Source: Gemmatimonadota bacterium
Lineage (GTDB): Bacteria; JBHIER01; G020348925
NCBI GenBank assembly: GCA_020348925.1
Contig: CP070758.1
Coordinates: forward strand, 652,663 to 657,674
Length of the DNA stretch: 5,012 nucleotides
Reading direction: 5' to 3'
In this document: positions 1 to 5,012 of the stretch, in pieces
Position numbering within the stretch: position 1 is the stretch's first letter
Layout of the letters: each line of letters starts with the position of its first letter
Notes under the pieces: model-generated
Databases searched by the model: none
What the model was told of the DNA's origin: nothing
What the model saw: the letters and a program-made list of their open reading frames with translations, nothing else
Made by a program: the position numbers and the translations under genes

Positions 1-329
1 ATTCCCTCCTTCTCTAACCAAGACATTAGCCCCTCCACATCTGGACCTATAAAAGTTTCCGAGGGGAGCTCAGGGACTAAAATGAGAGGAACCGGCGGCA
101 GAAGATTATGTACCGCCATAAATAACAAGTCTATGAACTTCCCTCCTTCAGTGCGAAATACATATACATATGCTCGCAGGGCGTACGCTGAACCCCAAAA
201 CCAGGGCGGGGCCTCGCCTTCTCTCGCTTTCTCAAAGCCTGGCAGGGCTTCAGGGACTATGTCTTGAGCCGATGTTATCGGTTTTCGCGATAACGCGGGA
301 TTCCTCCTTTCGGGGAAGGATTTTTTCAC
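1..329 (-). CDS. Possible hypothetical protein, downstream of glnA, C-terminus beyond left edge
   Basis: An uninterrupted minus-strand frame of 109 codons runs from GTG at 329 to the window edge; the in-frame stop upstream is TGA at about 348. I do not recognise the product. The translation has a basic, proline-containing start (about residues 1-20), an aromatic patch PPWFWGSAYALRAYVYVF (41-58), a hydrophobic stretch FIDLLFMAVHNLLPPVPLIL (65-84) and an acidic end GPDVEGLMSWLEKEG (95-109). It begins only 27 bases after the glnA stop, with no terminator between them, so co-transcription with glnA is plausible. Doubts: GTG has only an adjacent AAGG before it, and the good Shine-Dalgarno sequence AAAGGAGG (310-303) lies inside the frame and is not followed by any ATG, GTG or TTG at usable distance. 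A 7-bp inverted repeat (274-294) also falls in the frame. It may be a real small gene, a decayed gene, or chance. Confidence 0.4.
   Translation of the reverse strand, partial: MKKSFPERRNPALSRKPITSAQDIVPEALPGFEKAREGEAPPWFWGSAYALRAYVYVFRTEGGKFIDLLFMAVHNLLPPVPLILVPELPSETFIGPDVEGLMSWLEKEG
4..11 (-). promoter_or_regulatory. Strong Shine-Dalgarno sequence at left edge
   Basis: The minus strand reads AAGGAGGGAAT from 11 to 1. This is the same string that precedes the glnA start (AAGGAGGGAATAATG). A start codon would fall immediately outside the window, so another minus-strand gene probably begins there, overlapping or abutting the end of the 1-329 frame. The reading is inference from similarity to the glnA leader; the start codon itself is not visible. 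Confidence 0.4.
274..294. repeat. 7-bp perfect inverted repeat with 7-nt loop
   Basis: GTTATCG at 274-280 pairs with CGATAAC at 288-294 across a 7-base loop. No T-run follows on either strand, so it is not a standard intrinsic terminator. It could form a small stem-loop in the glnA-downstream transcript, or be an operator-like dyad. It lies within the first codons of the uncertain frame 1-329 and slightly weakens the case that this part is coding. Confidence 0.4.
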
Positions 330-356
330 CTTAAAGGACTCACGCTTTCATTTTGA

Positions 357-1685
357 TTACAGATACTGTTCGACCTCCCAGGGTGTCACCTGCGTGGAGA
401 AATCTCTCCACTCTCTCCGCTTCGCACCAACAAACTGTTCGGTCAGATGTTTGCCCAGGGCCTTTTTGAGGACAGCATCACCCTCCAGCTCATCAACGGC
501 CTGGGCAATATTTCCGGGGAGCGTGGCTATCCCCATCTCCTCCAGCCGCTCGTCGCTGAAACCGTACACGTTCTCTTCGACGGGTTTCGGAGGCTTCCAC
601 TTTCGTTGCACGCCATCGAGCCCGGCAGCGAGCATACTGGCGAAGGCCAGATACGGGTTGCAGGATGTATCCGGACACCGCAGCTCCACCCGCGCTCCGA
701 CCCTGGCCTTACCCCGGGTCACCTGGGGAATTCGCAAAAGTGCCGAGCGGTTCACCCGACCCCAACAGACATAGATAGGAGCCTCATAACCGGGTACGAG
801 ACGCTTGTAGGAATTGACCGTAGGGTCGACGACTGCAGCCAGCGCTCTGGCGTGCCGTATTTGGCCGGCCAGAAAGTGATAGGCCAGCTCCGAGAGATTG
901 TATTTATCCCCTGGGGAGTAAAACAGGTTTTTCCCTCTCAGGTCGGCCAGACTCTGATGCACATGCATACCGCTCCCATTGATGCCGTAGATGGGCTTGG
1001 GCATGAAGGTCACTTTCAAGCCGCTGCCGATGGCATGGGTCTTGAGAGTCTGCTTCAGGGAAACGACGGCATCGGCCACGCGTAAGGCATTGTCATAGGA
1101 GATGTCAATCTCATGTTGCCCCTGGCTCACCTCATGATGGTAGGTCTCGCACTGAATTCCCATTTGGGCCATGCTTGTCATGGTATCCTGACAGATCCTC
1201 ACCGCCCGGCTCTGGACGCCCAGGTCAAAATAGCCCTTACGGTCATGGGGAATGAGTTCCGGCAGTCGGTCCCGTTCCAGCAGGAAGAACTCGATTTCAG
1301 GACCAACATTGTAAACGAAGCCCAACTCCCTGGCCCGCTTCGCAACTCGCTTGAGGACTCCCCGGGGATCGCCCTCGAAGGGTTCTTCATCTGGAGTATA
1401 GACATCGCAGATGATCTGGGCGACCTTCCCCCCTTCGTTCGACCAGGGAAGGACTGAAAAGGTCTCGGGATCCAGTTTCAGAAGCATGTCCGACTCGTAG
1501 ATTCGGGCAAATCCCTGAATGGAGGACCCGTCAAACCAGACCCCGTGTTTTAAAGCGGAGCCGGCTTGTGCGGCCTGTATGGTCACTTTCTTCGGAACAC
1601 CGGTGATATCCGTGAAGAGTAGATAAAGGAATTGGATCTTTTCCTTTTTTATCCTGGTCAGGAGCTCATCATTTCGGGCGCCCAT
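357..1685 (-). CDS. glnA: Glutamine synthetase, class I-alpha type
   Basis: This gene makes glutamine from glutamate, ammonium and ATP; the enzyme is a cytoplasmic dodecamer in this family. The 442-residue product has the beta-grasp N-domain (about 15-100) with WFDGSSIQGFARIYESDM (50-67), including the Asp-52 loop that completes the neighbour's active site. The catalytic domain shows metal ligands E130 and E132 (GPEIEFF), E185 and E192 (HHEVSQGQHEID), H241 (GSGMHVH), and E334/R336 (RVELRCPD). The glutamate-binding NSYKRLVPGYEAP segment (291-303) supplies R295 and the flap E301. Length near 440, absence of the roughly 25-residue beta-type insertion, and lack of the NLYDLPPEE adenylylation motif (here NVYGFSDER) point to the I-alpha form found in Firmicutes, Thermotoga, archaea and some deltaproteobacteria. 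R61 aligns with the Bacillus Arg-62 linked to feedback inhibition. AAAGGAGGG four bases before ATG supports the start. Confidence 0.97.
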   Translation of the reverse strand: MGARNDELLTRIKKEKIQFLYLLFTDITGVPKKVTIQAAQAGSALKHGVWFDGSSIQGFARIYESDMLLKLDPETFSVLPWSNEGGKVAQIICDVYTPDEEPFEGDPRGVLKRVAKRARELGFVYNVGPEIEFFLLERDRLPELIPHDRKGYFDLGVQSRAVRICQDTMTSMAQMGIQCETYHHEVSQGQHEIDISYDNALRVADAVVSLKQTLKTHAIGSGLKVTFMPKPIYGINGSGMHVHQSLADLRGKNLFYSPGDKYNLSELAYHFLAGQIRHARALAAVVDPTVNSYKRLVPGYEAPIYVCWGRVNRSALLRIPQVTRGKARVGARVELRCPDTSCNPYLAFASMLAAGLDGVQRKWKPPKPVEENVYGFSDERLEEMGIATLPGNIAQAVDELEGDAVLKKALGKHLTEQFVGAKRREWRDFSTQVTPWEVEQYL

Positions 1686-1689
1686 TATT

Positions 1690-1698
1690 CCCTCCTTT
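1690..1698 (-). promoter_or_regulatory. glnA ribosome-binding site
   Basis: AAAGGAGGG on the minus strand, followed by AATA and the ATG of glnA. It is a near-perfect anti-16S match and fixes the glnA start at 1685. Confidence 0.85.
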
Positions 1699-1758
1699 CA
1701 TCTTCGCTCATTGACACCCAATTCCCTTCTCTTAAAAATTTCGAGGATGCGTCGGATT

Positions 1759-1767
1759 ATTATCCCA
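1759..1767 (-). promoter_or_regulatory. Candidate extended -10 of the glnA promoter
   Basis: On the minus strand the sequence TGGGATAAT (1767 to 1759) fits an extended -10 (TGnTATAAT with one mismatch). It would start a transcript roughly 65-70 bases before the glnA ATG. No good -35 hexamer is seen at 17 bases upstream, which is tolerable for an extended -10 promoter. The call rests on pattern only. Confidence 0.3.
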
Positions 1768-1805
1768 TTCAAAAACGATTCTTTTGCTTCAAAGAACACT
1801 CAGAA

Positions 1806-1827
1806 CGTGTCGAAGATTCTCAACACG
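1806..1827. promoter_or_regulatory. Imperfect palindrome, possible operator upstream of glnA
   Basis: The arms CGTGT (1806-1810) and ACACG (1823-1827) are perfectly inverted, and inner positions GA/TC add further matches, giving a 22-bp imperfect dyad. It sits about 40 bp upstream of the candidate glnA -10 (minus strand), a position suited to a regulator. It does not match the TnrA/GlnR box TGTNA-N7-TNACA. The regulator is unknown and a chance dyad is possible. Confidence 0.25.
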
Positions 1828-1862
1828 ATCGTATTTCAATTCAAAACACTTGTATGAGCGAC

Positions 1863-1904
1863 CGAGATCTTCTTCGGGTTTGACCTGCCGTCCGGTAAGA
1901 TCGG
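1863..1904. repeat. Inverted repeat, possible RNA stem in the divergent region
   Basis: GATCTT at 1866-1871 is complementary to AAGATC at 1897-1902, and CCG/CGG bases just outside extend the match with a small bulge. The 25-base interior is GC-rich, unlike its AT-rich surroundings. It could be a stem in a leader transcript or a protein-binding dyad. No known riboswitch class was recognised. Confidence 0.25.
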
Positions 1905-1986
1905 CCAAATAATAGCCCCGTAATAAAGACGTGTCAAGATGTTTTTTCAGAAATGCACCATCTCACGAAGAAATCCCATTTCTTCC

Positions 1987-2016
1987 TTGAATTCCGGGGC
2001 GAAATTGTTTTATTTT
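1987..2016 (+). promoter_or_regulatory. Weak candidate promoter for transporter 1
   Basis: TTGAAT (1987-1992) and TATTTT (2011-2016) are separated by 18 bases. Each hexamer matches the sigma-70 consensus at four of six positions. It would leave a leader of about 130 bases before the transporter ATG. It is offered only as the best-spaced pair seen. Confidence 0.18.
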
Positions 2017-2067
2017 TGTGAAATTTTTGACCGGGATCTCTCATACGTGGTCACTGTACCATTCACC

Positions 2068-2089
2068 CATACACGACTGTGCATACACG
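2068..2089 (+). repeat. Direct repeat CATACACG with 14-bp period
   Basis: CATACACG occurs at 2068-2075 and again at 2082-2089, and a related CATACGTG lies at 2042-2049. These copies lie 60-110 bases before the transporter 1 start, in what should be its leader or promoter. They may be tandem regulator sites or chance repetition. Confidence 0.3.
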
Positions 2090-2140
2090 TATTCATGCGC
2101 ATCCAAACAAAACCATTTAAATTCTTGTCCGATTTCCACC

Positions 2141-2146
2141 AAAGGA
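2141..2146 (+). promoter_or_regulatory. Ribosome-binding site that fixes the transporter 1 start
   Basis: AAAGGA lies six bases before the ATG at 2153. The same frame is open upstream to an ATG at 2018, but the intervening 45 codons encode no family-like sequence and that ATG lacks a comparable site. The start at 2153 places the conserved first membrane helix near residue 11, as in LeuT. Confidence 0.75.
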
Positions 2147-2152
2147 CACGAC

Positions 2153-3658
2153 ATGCACCTTGAACGGGAACGGTGGGCCAGCCGGGGCGTATTCATTGTC
2201 GCGGCCGTGGGAGCGGCCATCGGTCTGGGCAACGTCTGGCGGTTCCCCTATAAAGTCTATCAATCCGGAGGAGGTGCCTTCCTCATCCCCTACTTCGTGG
2301 CCCTGTTCGTGGCAGGCATTCCCCTGCTCATCATGGAGTTCGGACTGGGCCAATATTTTCAGGGCGCCGCACCGAAAGCCCTCAACCGAATCCGACCATC
2401 ATTTGAAGGCATCGGCTGGTGGGCCATCGGAATAAGTGCCCTCATCGCCATCTATTATTGCGTTATCTTGGCCTATGCCTGGAACTACCTCTTTCTTTCC
2501 ATCGGCAAAGCCTGGGGCACGGACCCGGCAAGTTTCTACTCCGATCTCTTTCTCAAAAAGACTGCCGGACCTCACATTCAAGGGCGACTGTGTCTGCCCA
2601 TCGTCGGCGGACTGGCCCTGTCCTGGATCGCCGTTGCGCTCAGCATCTACAAGGGAATCGGACGTGTGGGCAAGGTGGTCATGGTCACGGTCCCTCTGCC
2701 GGCTCTGTTGCTGGTCATCATGTTTTTCCGGGGCATCACCCTGCCCGGGGCGGGCGAGGGGATCGCCCTCTATCTCAATCCCGACTTCTCGCGCCTGGCC
2801 GATCCGCACATCTGGCTCCTGGCCTTCAGCCAGGTCTTCTTCTCCGTCGGCCTGGGCTGGGGTATCATGATCGCCTACGCCAGCTACCGGTCAAAGTCGG
2901 CGGAGATCAACAACAGTGCCTTCATCACCTGCCTCTCGGACGTCGGGATCTCGTTCTTCGGCGGATTTGCCGTCTTCAGCGCCCTCGGTTTCCTGACCCA
3001 CGGTCTGACCGGGGTTGAGCTGGCCGGCAGAATGGACGCCATCGGCTCCGGAAGCTCCCTGGCTTTTATCGCCTACCCGCTTCTGATAAACGAACTGGGC
3101 TCCCTCGGCTCCCTTTTCGGCGTCATCTTCTTCATCATGTTACTGACCCTGGGCATCGACTCGGCCTTCGCCATGGTTGAGGCAGCCGTTGCCGGGCTCA
3201 CCGACAAATGGCCTTTTCCCAAAGGAAAGGCCGTCATCATCTTCTGTTTTTTCGGCTTCCTCTTAGGGATCCCTCTCGCTCTGGGCTCTGGATCGCACTG
3301 GATCGACATCATCGATCACTGGATCGGCGATGTCGGACTCGTTGCCGTGGCGCTCCTCCAATGTCTCGCTGTAGGTTGGTTTTACGATGTCAAGGCGCTC
3401 CGGGCCTTTGTCAACTCGGTGTCGGAGTTTCGAATCGGTCGCTGGTGGGAATGGTTCATCCGTTATCTCATACCGATGTGCCTCATATTGACGCTCTTTT
3501 TCTGGTTCAAGGGCGAACTGTCCGCACCCTTCGGCTCCTCAAATAATCCGCCATATCCTGAGTGGACGCTCTGGGTAGGTGGCTGGGGACTGACCATCGC
3601 ACTCATCGTTGTGAGTTTTCTGTTGGGGCGCACCAGGTGGAAAAAGGAGAGAAAATGA
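2153..3658 (+). CDS. Sodium-dependent amino-acid transporter, NSS/SLC6 family (transporter 1)
   Basis: A 501-residue inner-membrane symporter expected to use sodium to import an amino acid or related amine. About 12 membrane helices are visible (starting near residues 11, 40, 88, 146, 172, 219, 254, 313, 359, 384, 432 and 470). The family signature GLGNVWRFPY spans 24-33, followed by GGGAFLIPY (39-47). Sodium-1 residues A22 and N27, gate residue R30, E62 and substrate-site Y102 align with LeuT at or near the same numbers. TM6 has the unwound FFSVGLGWG segment (229-237). TM8 reads LTLGIDS (331-337); its D336/S337 match the sodium-2 ligands of animal SLC6 proteins rather than LeuT Thr/Ser. Y47, Q227, S231 and S267 also match the animal chloride site, while D263 replaces the usual Asn. 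The stop overlaps the next gene by four bases. Substrate unknown; tryptophan, methionine, alanine and branched-chain carriers all occur in this family. Confidence 0.96.
   Translation: MHLERERWASRGVFIVAAVGAAIGLGNVWRFPYKVYQSGGGAFLIPYFVALFVAGIPLLIMEFGLGQYFQGAAPKALNRIRPSFEGIGWWAIGISALIAIYYCVILAYAWNYLFLSIGKAWGTDPASFYSDLFLKKTAGPHIQGRLCLPIVGGLALSWIAVALSIYKGIGRVGKVVMVTVPLPALLLVIMFFRGITLPGAGEGIALYLNPDFSRLADPHIWLLAFSQVFFSVGLGWGIMIAYASYRSKSAEINNSAFITCLSDVGISFFGGFAVFSALGFLTHGLTGVELAGRMDAIGSGSSLAFIAYPLLINELGSLGSLFGVIFFIMLLTLGIDSAFAMVEAAVAGLTDKWPFPKGKAVIIFCFFGFLLGIPLALGSGSHWIDIIDHWIGDVGLVAVALLQCLAVGWFYDVKALRAFVNSVSEFRIGRWWEWFIRYLIPMCLILTLFFWFKGELSAPFGSSNNPPYPEWTLWVGGWGLTIALIVVSFLLGRTRWKKERK
3644..3649 (+). 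promoter_or_regulatory. Ribosome-binding site of the small membrane protein
   Basis: AAGGAG lies five bases before the ATG at 3655, within the last codons of transporter 1. It selects this start over the in-frame ATG at 3562, which is buried in transporter 1 and has no such site. Confidence 0.75.
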
Positions 3659-3810
3659 CCATATCACTCGGTGGTTGGTTGACCCTGATCATAGGCGGTA
3701 TTGTTCTCTACGGAGGACTCATCCTCTGTCTGAGCATTGCCTTAAAGAAGGGACGACATCTCCAATCGAATAAAGAATCGGATAAGCGAGTATACCCAAA
3801 TAATGCTTAA
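3655..3810 (+). CDS. Small single-span membrane protein, MetS-like NSS transporter small subunit
   Basis: This is a 51-residue protein with one clear hydrophobic helix (about residues 5-29: LGGWLTLIIGGIVLYGGLIL and onward), followed by a basic, polar tail (KKGRHLQSNKESDKR). The ATG overlaps the transporter 1 stop as ATGA, so translation is probably coupled and the two proteins made in fixed ratio. Many bacterial NSS transporters are followed by such a tiny gene; the best-known case is MetS, needed with MetP for methionine and alanine uptake in Corynebacterium glutamicum. Position, size, single helix and the GG-rich helix with a trailing hydrophobic face all agree. Assignment rests on context and shape, since sequences this short give little direct homology. 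The roughly 22-residue hydrophilic tail should be cytoplasmic by the positive-inside rule. Confidence 0.85.
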   Translation: MTISLGGWLTLIIGGIVLYGGLILCLSIALKKGRHLQSNKESDKRVYPNNA

Positions 3811-3819
3811 ATTAAAACA

Positions 3820-3916
3820 AAAGCTGTCATTTCTGCGCATGCAGGAATCTCCTCGATTTGCGCAACATACTTTCAATTAATGAGATTCCGGGATAAACCC
3901 GGAATGACATAGCTTT
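3820..3916. repeat. Pair of inverted REP-like stem-loops (BIME/MITE-like element)
   Basis: Two 27-28-bp units face each other across a 31-base spacer. The left unit starts TGTCATT at 3825 and ends GGAATCTC at 3851; the right unit, read on the minus strand, starts TGTCATTCCGGG and ends CCCGGAATCTC (3909 to 3882). Each folds on its own: left ATTTCTGC/GCAGGAAT (3829-3836/3841-3848, one G-T pair), right ATTCCGGG/CCCGGAAT (3885-3892/3898-3905, perfect, loop ATAAA). The outer ends AAAGCT and AGCTTT are also inverted. GTCATT-CC-palindromes of this kind are dispersed repeats in many proteobacteria. It begins nine bases after the small-protein stop and may act as a 3' structure for that transcript, but lacks a T-run. 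No clear target-site duplication is seen. Confidence 0.85.
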
Positions 3917-4081
3917 AAATCGTGGAAAGTGGTGCAGAACCATGTTCAAAACCAATATTCTTTTTAACTCTCTAAATATGTTTATTTTACGTCATATTTA
4001 AGTTGATTTAATGAATAATCCAGCTCGTGCGAACTACTGGAGACGAAATAAAAATCGGACGAATATTCAAGGTGAAAATTC

Positions 4082-4113
4082 TTGGTTTTCGTCGAAGCTG
4101 ATATTAATATTAT
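4082..4113 (+). promoter_or_regulatory. Weak candidate promoter for transporter 2
   Basis: TATTAT (4108-4113) matches the -10 consensus at five of six positions, but TTGGTT (4082-4087) is 20 bases away. TAATAT (4105-4110) is spaced 17 bases from TTGGTT but matches at only four. Either would give a leader of about 55 bases. The overlap with the ATATTAATAT palindrome could allow repressor binding. Pattern only. Confidence 0.22.
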
Positions 4114-4161
4114 CCCGACATGTTTGAAAATACACAACCGGCATTCACATTCAATTCATCC

Positions 4162-4167
4162 AGGGAG
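4162..4167 (+). promoter_or_regulatory. Ribosome-binding site of transporter 2
   Basis: AGGGAG lies seven bases before the ATG at 4175. An overlapping ATG at 4171 is in another frame and stops after five codons, so 4175 is the start. Confidence 0.7.
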
Positions 4168-4174
4168 CTGATGC

Positions 4175-5012
4175 ATGAACGATCCTGAATCGATTCAGAG
4201 AGAGCAATGGGGTACGAAAATCGGATTTATCCTGGCGGCGGCCGGCTCGGCCATCGGCCTGGGCAACGTCTGGAAATTCCCCTATATCACCGGTGAAAAC
4301 GGCGGGGCCGCCTTTGTCCTCGTCTATCTTTTCTGTATCGTCATCATCGGCTGGCCCATCATGCTGGCCGAGCTGACTATCGGCCGCAAAGCTCAGCGAA
4401 ATCCCGTGGGAGCCTTCAAGATTCTGAAGCCCAACTCCCTCTGGTTCCTGGTGGGATCCCTCGGCATTCTGGCCGGTTTTTTCATCCTCTCCTACTACAG
4501 CGTCGTTGCCGGCTGGATGATGGCCTATGCCTATAAAGCCGTCACAGGGGTCTTTCAGAATTTTCCTGCCCCGGCAAGTGCCGGAGAACACTTCGGCCAG
4601 TTCTCCGCAAGTCCGTTATGGTCGATCGTCATCCACGCACTCTTCATGATCTTGTGCATATTGATCGTCTCCAAGGGCATCAAAGGCGGCATCGAGCGAT
4701 GGAGCAAGATTCTGATGCCGGTGCTCTTCATCATTCTGATCCTTCTCGTTATTCGGGGCGTCACCCTGCCGGGCGGAAGCAGGGGCCTCTCCTTTCTGTT
4801 CAAGCCCGATTTCAGCAGCATCACCCCCAAGGCGGTCCTCATCGCCCTGGGGCACGCCTTCTTCACCCTCAGCCTGGGCATGGGCGCCATGATCACATAC
4901 GGGAGCTACATGTCCGAATCGGAGAACCTCCCCTTCAACGGACTCATGGTGGTCTTTCTCGATACTTTCATCGCGCTGCTGGCCGGCGTGGCCATTTTCA
5001 CTTCGGTTTTTG
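4175..5012 (+). CDS. Sodium-dependent amino-acid transporter, NSS family (transporter 2), C-terminus beyond right edge
   Basis: The first 279 residues of a second LeuT-fold sodium symporter are present, covering TM1 to TM7; about 170-230 residues should lie beyond the edge. TM1 carries GSAIGLGNVWKFPY (24-37), with sodium-1 residues A26 and N31, and Lys-34 in place of the usual gate Arg. ENGGAAFVLVY (41-51) and E66 follow. TM3 has the substrate-site tyrosine pair Y107/Y108. TM5-TM6 linker GVTLPGG (195-201) parallels GITLPGA of transporter 1. TM6 reads LGHAFFTLSLGMGAMITYGSY (225-245), with T231 at the LeuT Thr-254 position and His-227 where Gln is usual. TM7 has D263 at the LeuT Asn-286 position, then ALLAG, the common bacterial arrangement. 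No frameshift is visible. Substrate unknown. Its own leader and ribosome-binding site suggest expression independent of transporter 1. Confidence 0.96.
   Translation, partial: MNDPESIQREQWGTKIGFILAAAGSAIGLGNVWKFPYITGENGGAAFVLVYLFCIVIIGWPIMLAELTIGRKAQRNPVGAFKILKPNSLWFLVGSLGILAGFFILSYYSVVAGWMMAYAYKAVTGVFQNFPAPASAGEHFGQFSASPLWSIVIHALFMILCILIVSKGIKGGIERWSKILMPVLFIILILLVIRGVTLPGGSRGLSFLFKPDFSSITPKAVLIALGHAFFTLSLGMGAMITYGSYMSESENLPFNGLMVVFLDTFIALLAGVAIFTSVF

Larger units (their letters stand above)
1686..2152. other. Divergent intergenic region between glnA and transporter 1
   Basis: No convincing gene is present in these 467 bases. Short open frames exist, but they lack ribosome-binding sites and recognisable composition. 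The region must hold the glnA promoter (minus) and the transporter promoter (plus). It is AT-rich, contains operator-like dyads near 1806-1827 and 1863-1904, a low-confidence extended -10 for glnA near 1759-1767, and a direct repeat at 2068-2089. No riboswitch, T-box or tRNA was recognised. A GG-N10-GC spacing occurs at 1903-1916, but its surroundings fit sigma-54 poorly. Confidence 0.6.
3917..4174. other. AT-rich intergenic leader before transporter 2
   Basis: No gene or RNA is recognised. The stretch is clearly AT-rich compared with the flanking genes, contains several promoter-like AT motifs and a perfect 10-bp palindrome ATATTAATAT (4101-4110), and presumably carries the promoter of transporter 2. 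Its length and the preceding repeat argue that transporter 2 is transcribed separately from transporter 1. Confidence 0.6.

Noticed and set aside
152-180. Second strong AAGGAGGG string on the minus strand (near 151-158) as a start signal
   Set aside because: No ATG, GTG or TTG follows within normal distance, and a TAG occurs soon after in one of the frames.
82-267. Plus-strand open frame of 61 codons
   Set aside because: No good ribosome-binding site and low-complexity, non-family composition; the opposite-strand frame at the same place reads more like protein.
305-326. Plus-strand hairpin TCCTT/AAGGA followed by six T residues, resembling an intrinsic terminator
   Set aside because: The stem is only five base pairs with few G-C pairs, and no plus-strand gene ends here; it would face antisense to glnA.
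1632-1883. Plus-strand open frame of 83 codons overlapping the glnA start and its leader
   Set aside because: It overlaps the conserved glnA N-terminus on the opposite strand, has no ribosome-binding site and shows no recognisable features.
1902-1917. Sigma-54-like GG-N10-GC spacing
   Set aside because: The flanking bases (CGGCCA and TAGCCC) depart from TGGCAC and TTGC, so chance is likelier.
2027-2032. TTGACC as a -35 element for transporter 1
   Set aside because: No acceptable -10 hexamer occurs 16-18 bases downstream.
2018-2152. N-terminal extension of transporter 1 from the ATG at 2018
   Set aside because: The 45 extra residues are not membrane-like or family-like, and the ATG at 2153 has a well-placed ribosome-binding site and gives LeuT-like numbering.

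Overview
The window is a bacterial chromosomal segment centred on nitrogen and amino-acid handling. It holds a class I-alpha glutamine synthetase gene on the minus strand (357-1685). Two sodium-coupled amino-acid transporters of the neurotransmitter:sodium symporter family (NSS/SLC6, LeuT fold) lie on the plus strand: one complete (2153-3658), one cut by the right edge (4175-5012). A 51-residue single-span membrane protein (3655-3810) overlaps the end of the first transporter gene and looks like a MetS-type small subunit. The genes are C-ending in codon use and the gaps between them are AT-rich. Strong Shine-Dalgarno sequences, the glutamine synthetase subtype and the GTCATT-type paired stem-loop repeat would suit a Gram-negative anaerobe such as a deltaproteobacterium (Desulfobacterota). 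That placement is inference, not proven by anything in the window.

Layout from left to right. Positions 1-329 (minus) carry an open frame of at least 109 codons running off the left edge, starting 27 bases after the glutamine synthetase stop; it may be a second gene of that transcript, but I do not recognise it. A strong ribosome-binding sequence at the extreme left edge hints that another minus-strand gene begins just outside the window. Next come glnA (357-1685, minus) and a 467-base divergent intergenic region (1686-2152) with candidate promoters and palindromes. Then transporter 1 and the small membrane protein form a translationally coupled pair. A pair of inverted stem-loop repeats (3820-3916) follows directly after the pair. 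An AT-rich leader (3917-4174) precedes transporter 2.

How the genes may work together: the transporters would import amino acids on the sodium gradient, and glutamine synthetase assimilates ammonium, including ammonium released by amino-acid breakdown. The two transporters are not simple duplicates. Transporter 1 resembles animal SLC6 proteins around the sodium-2 and chloride-site helices (TM6-TM8), whereas transporter 2 is of the common bacterial type. The substrates cannot be read from the sequence. Nothing here demands a wholly new system; the best leads are the transporter 1/small protein pair, the hybrid ion-site residues of transporter 1, the paired repeat and the unlisted left-edge frame.
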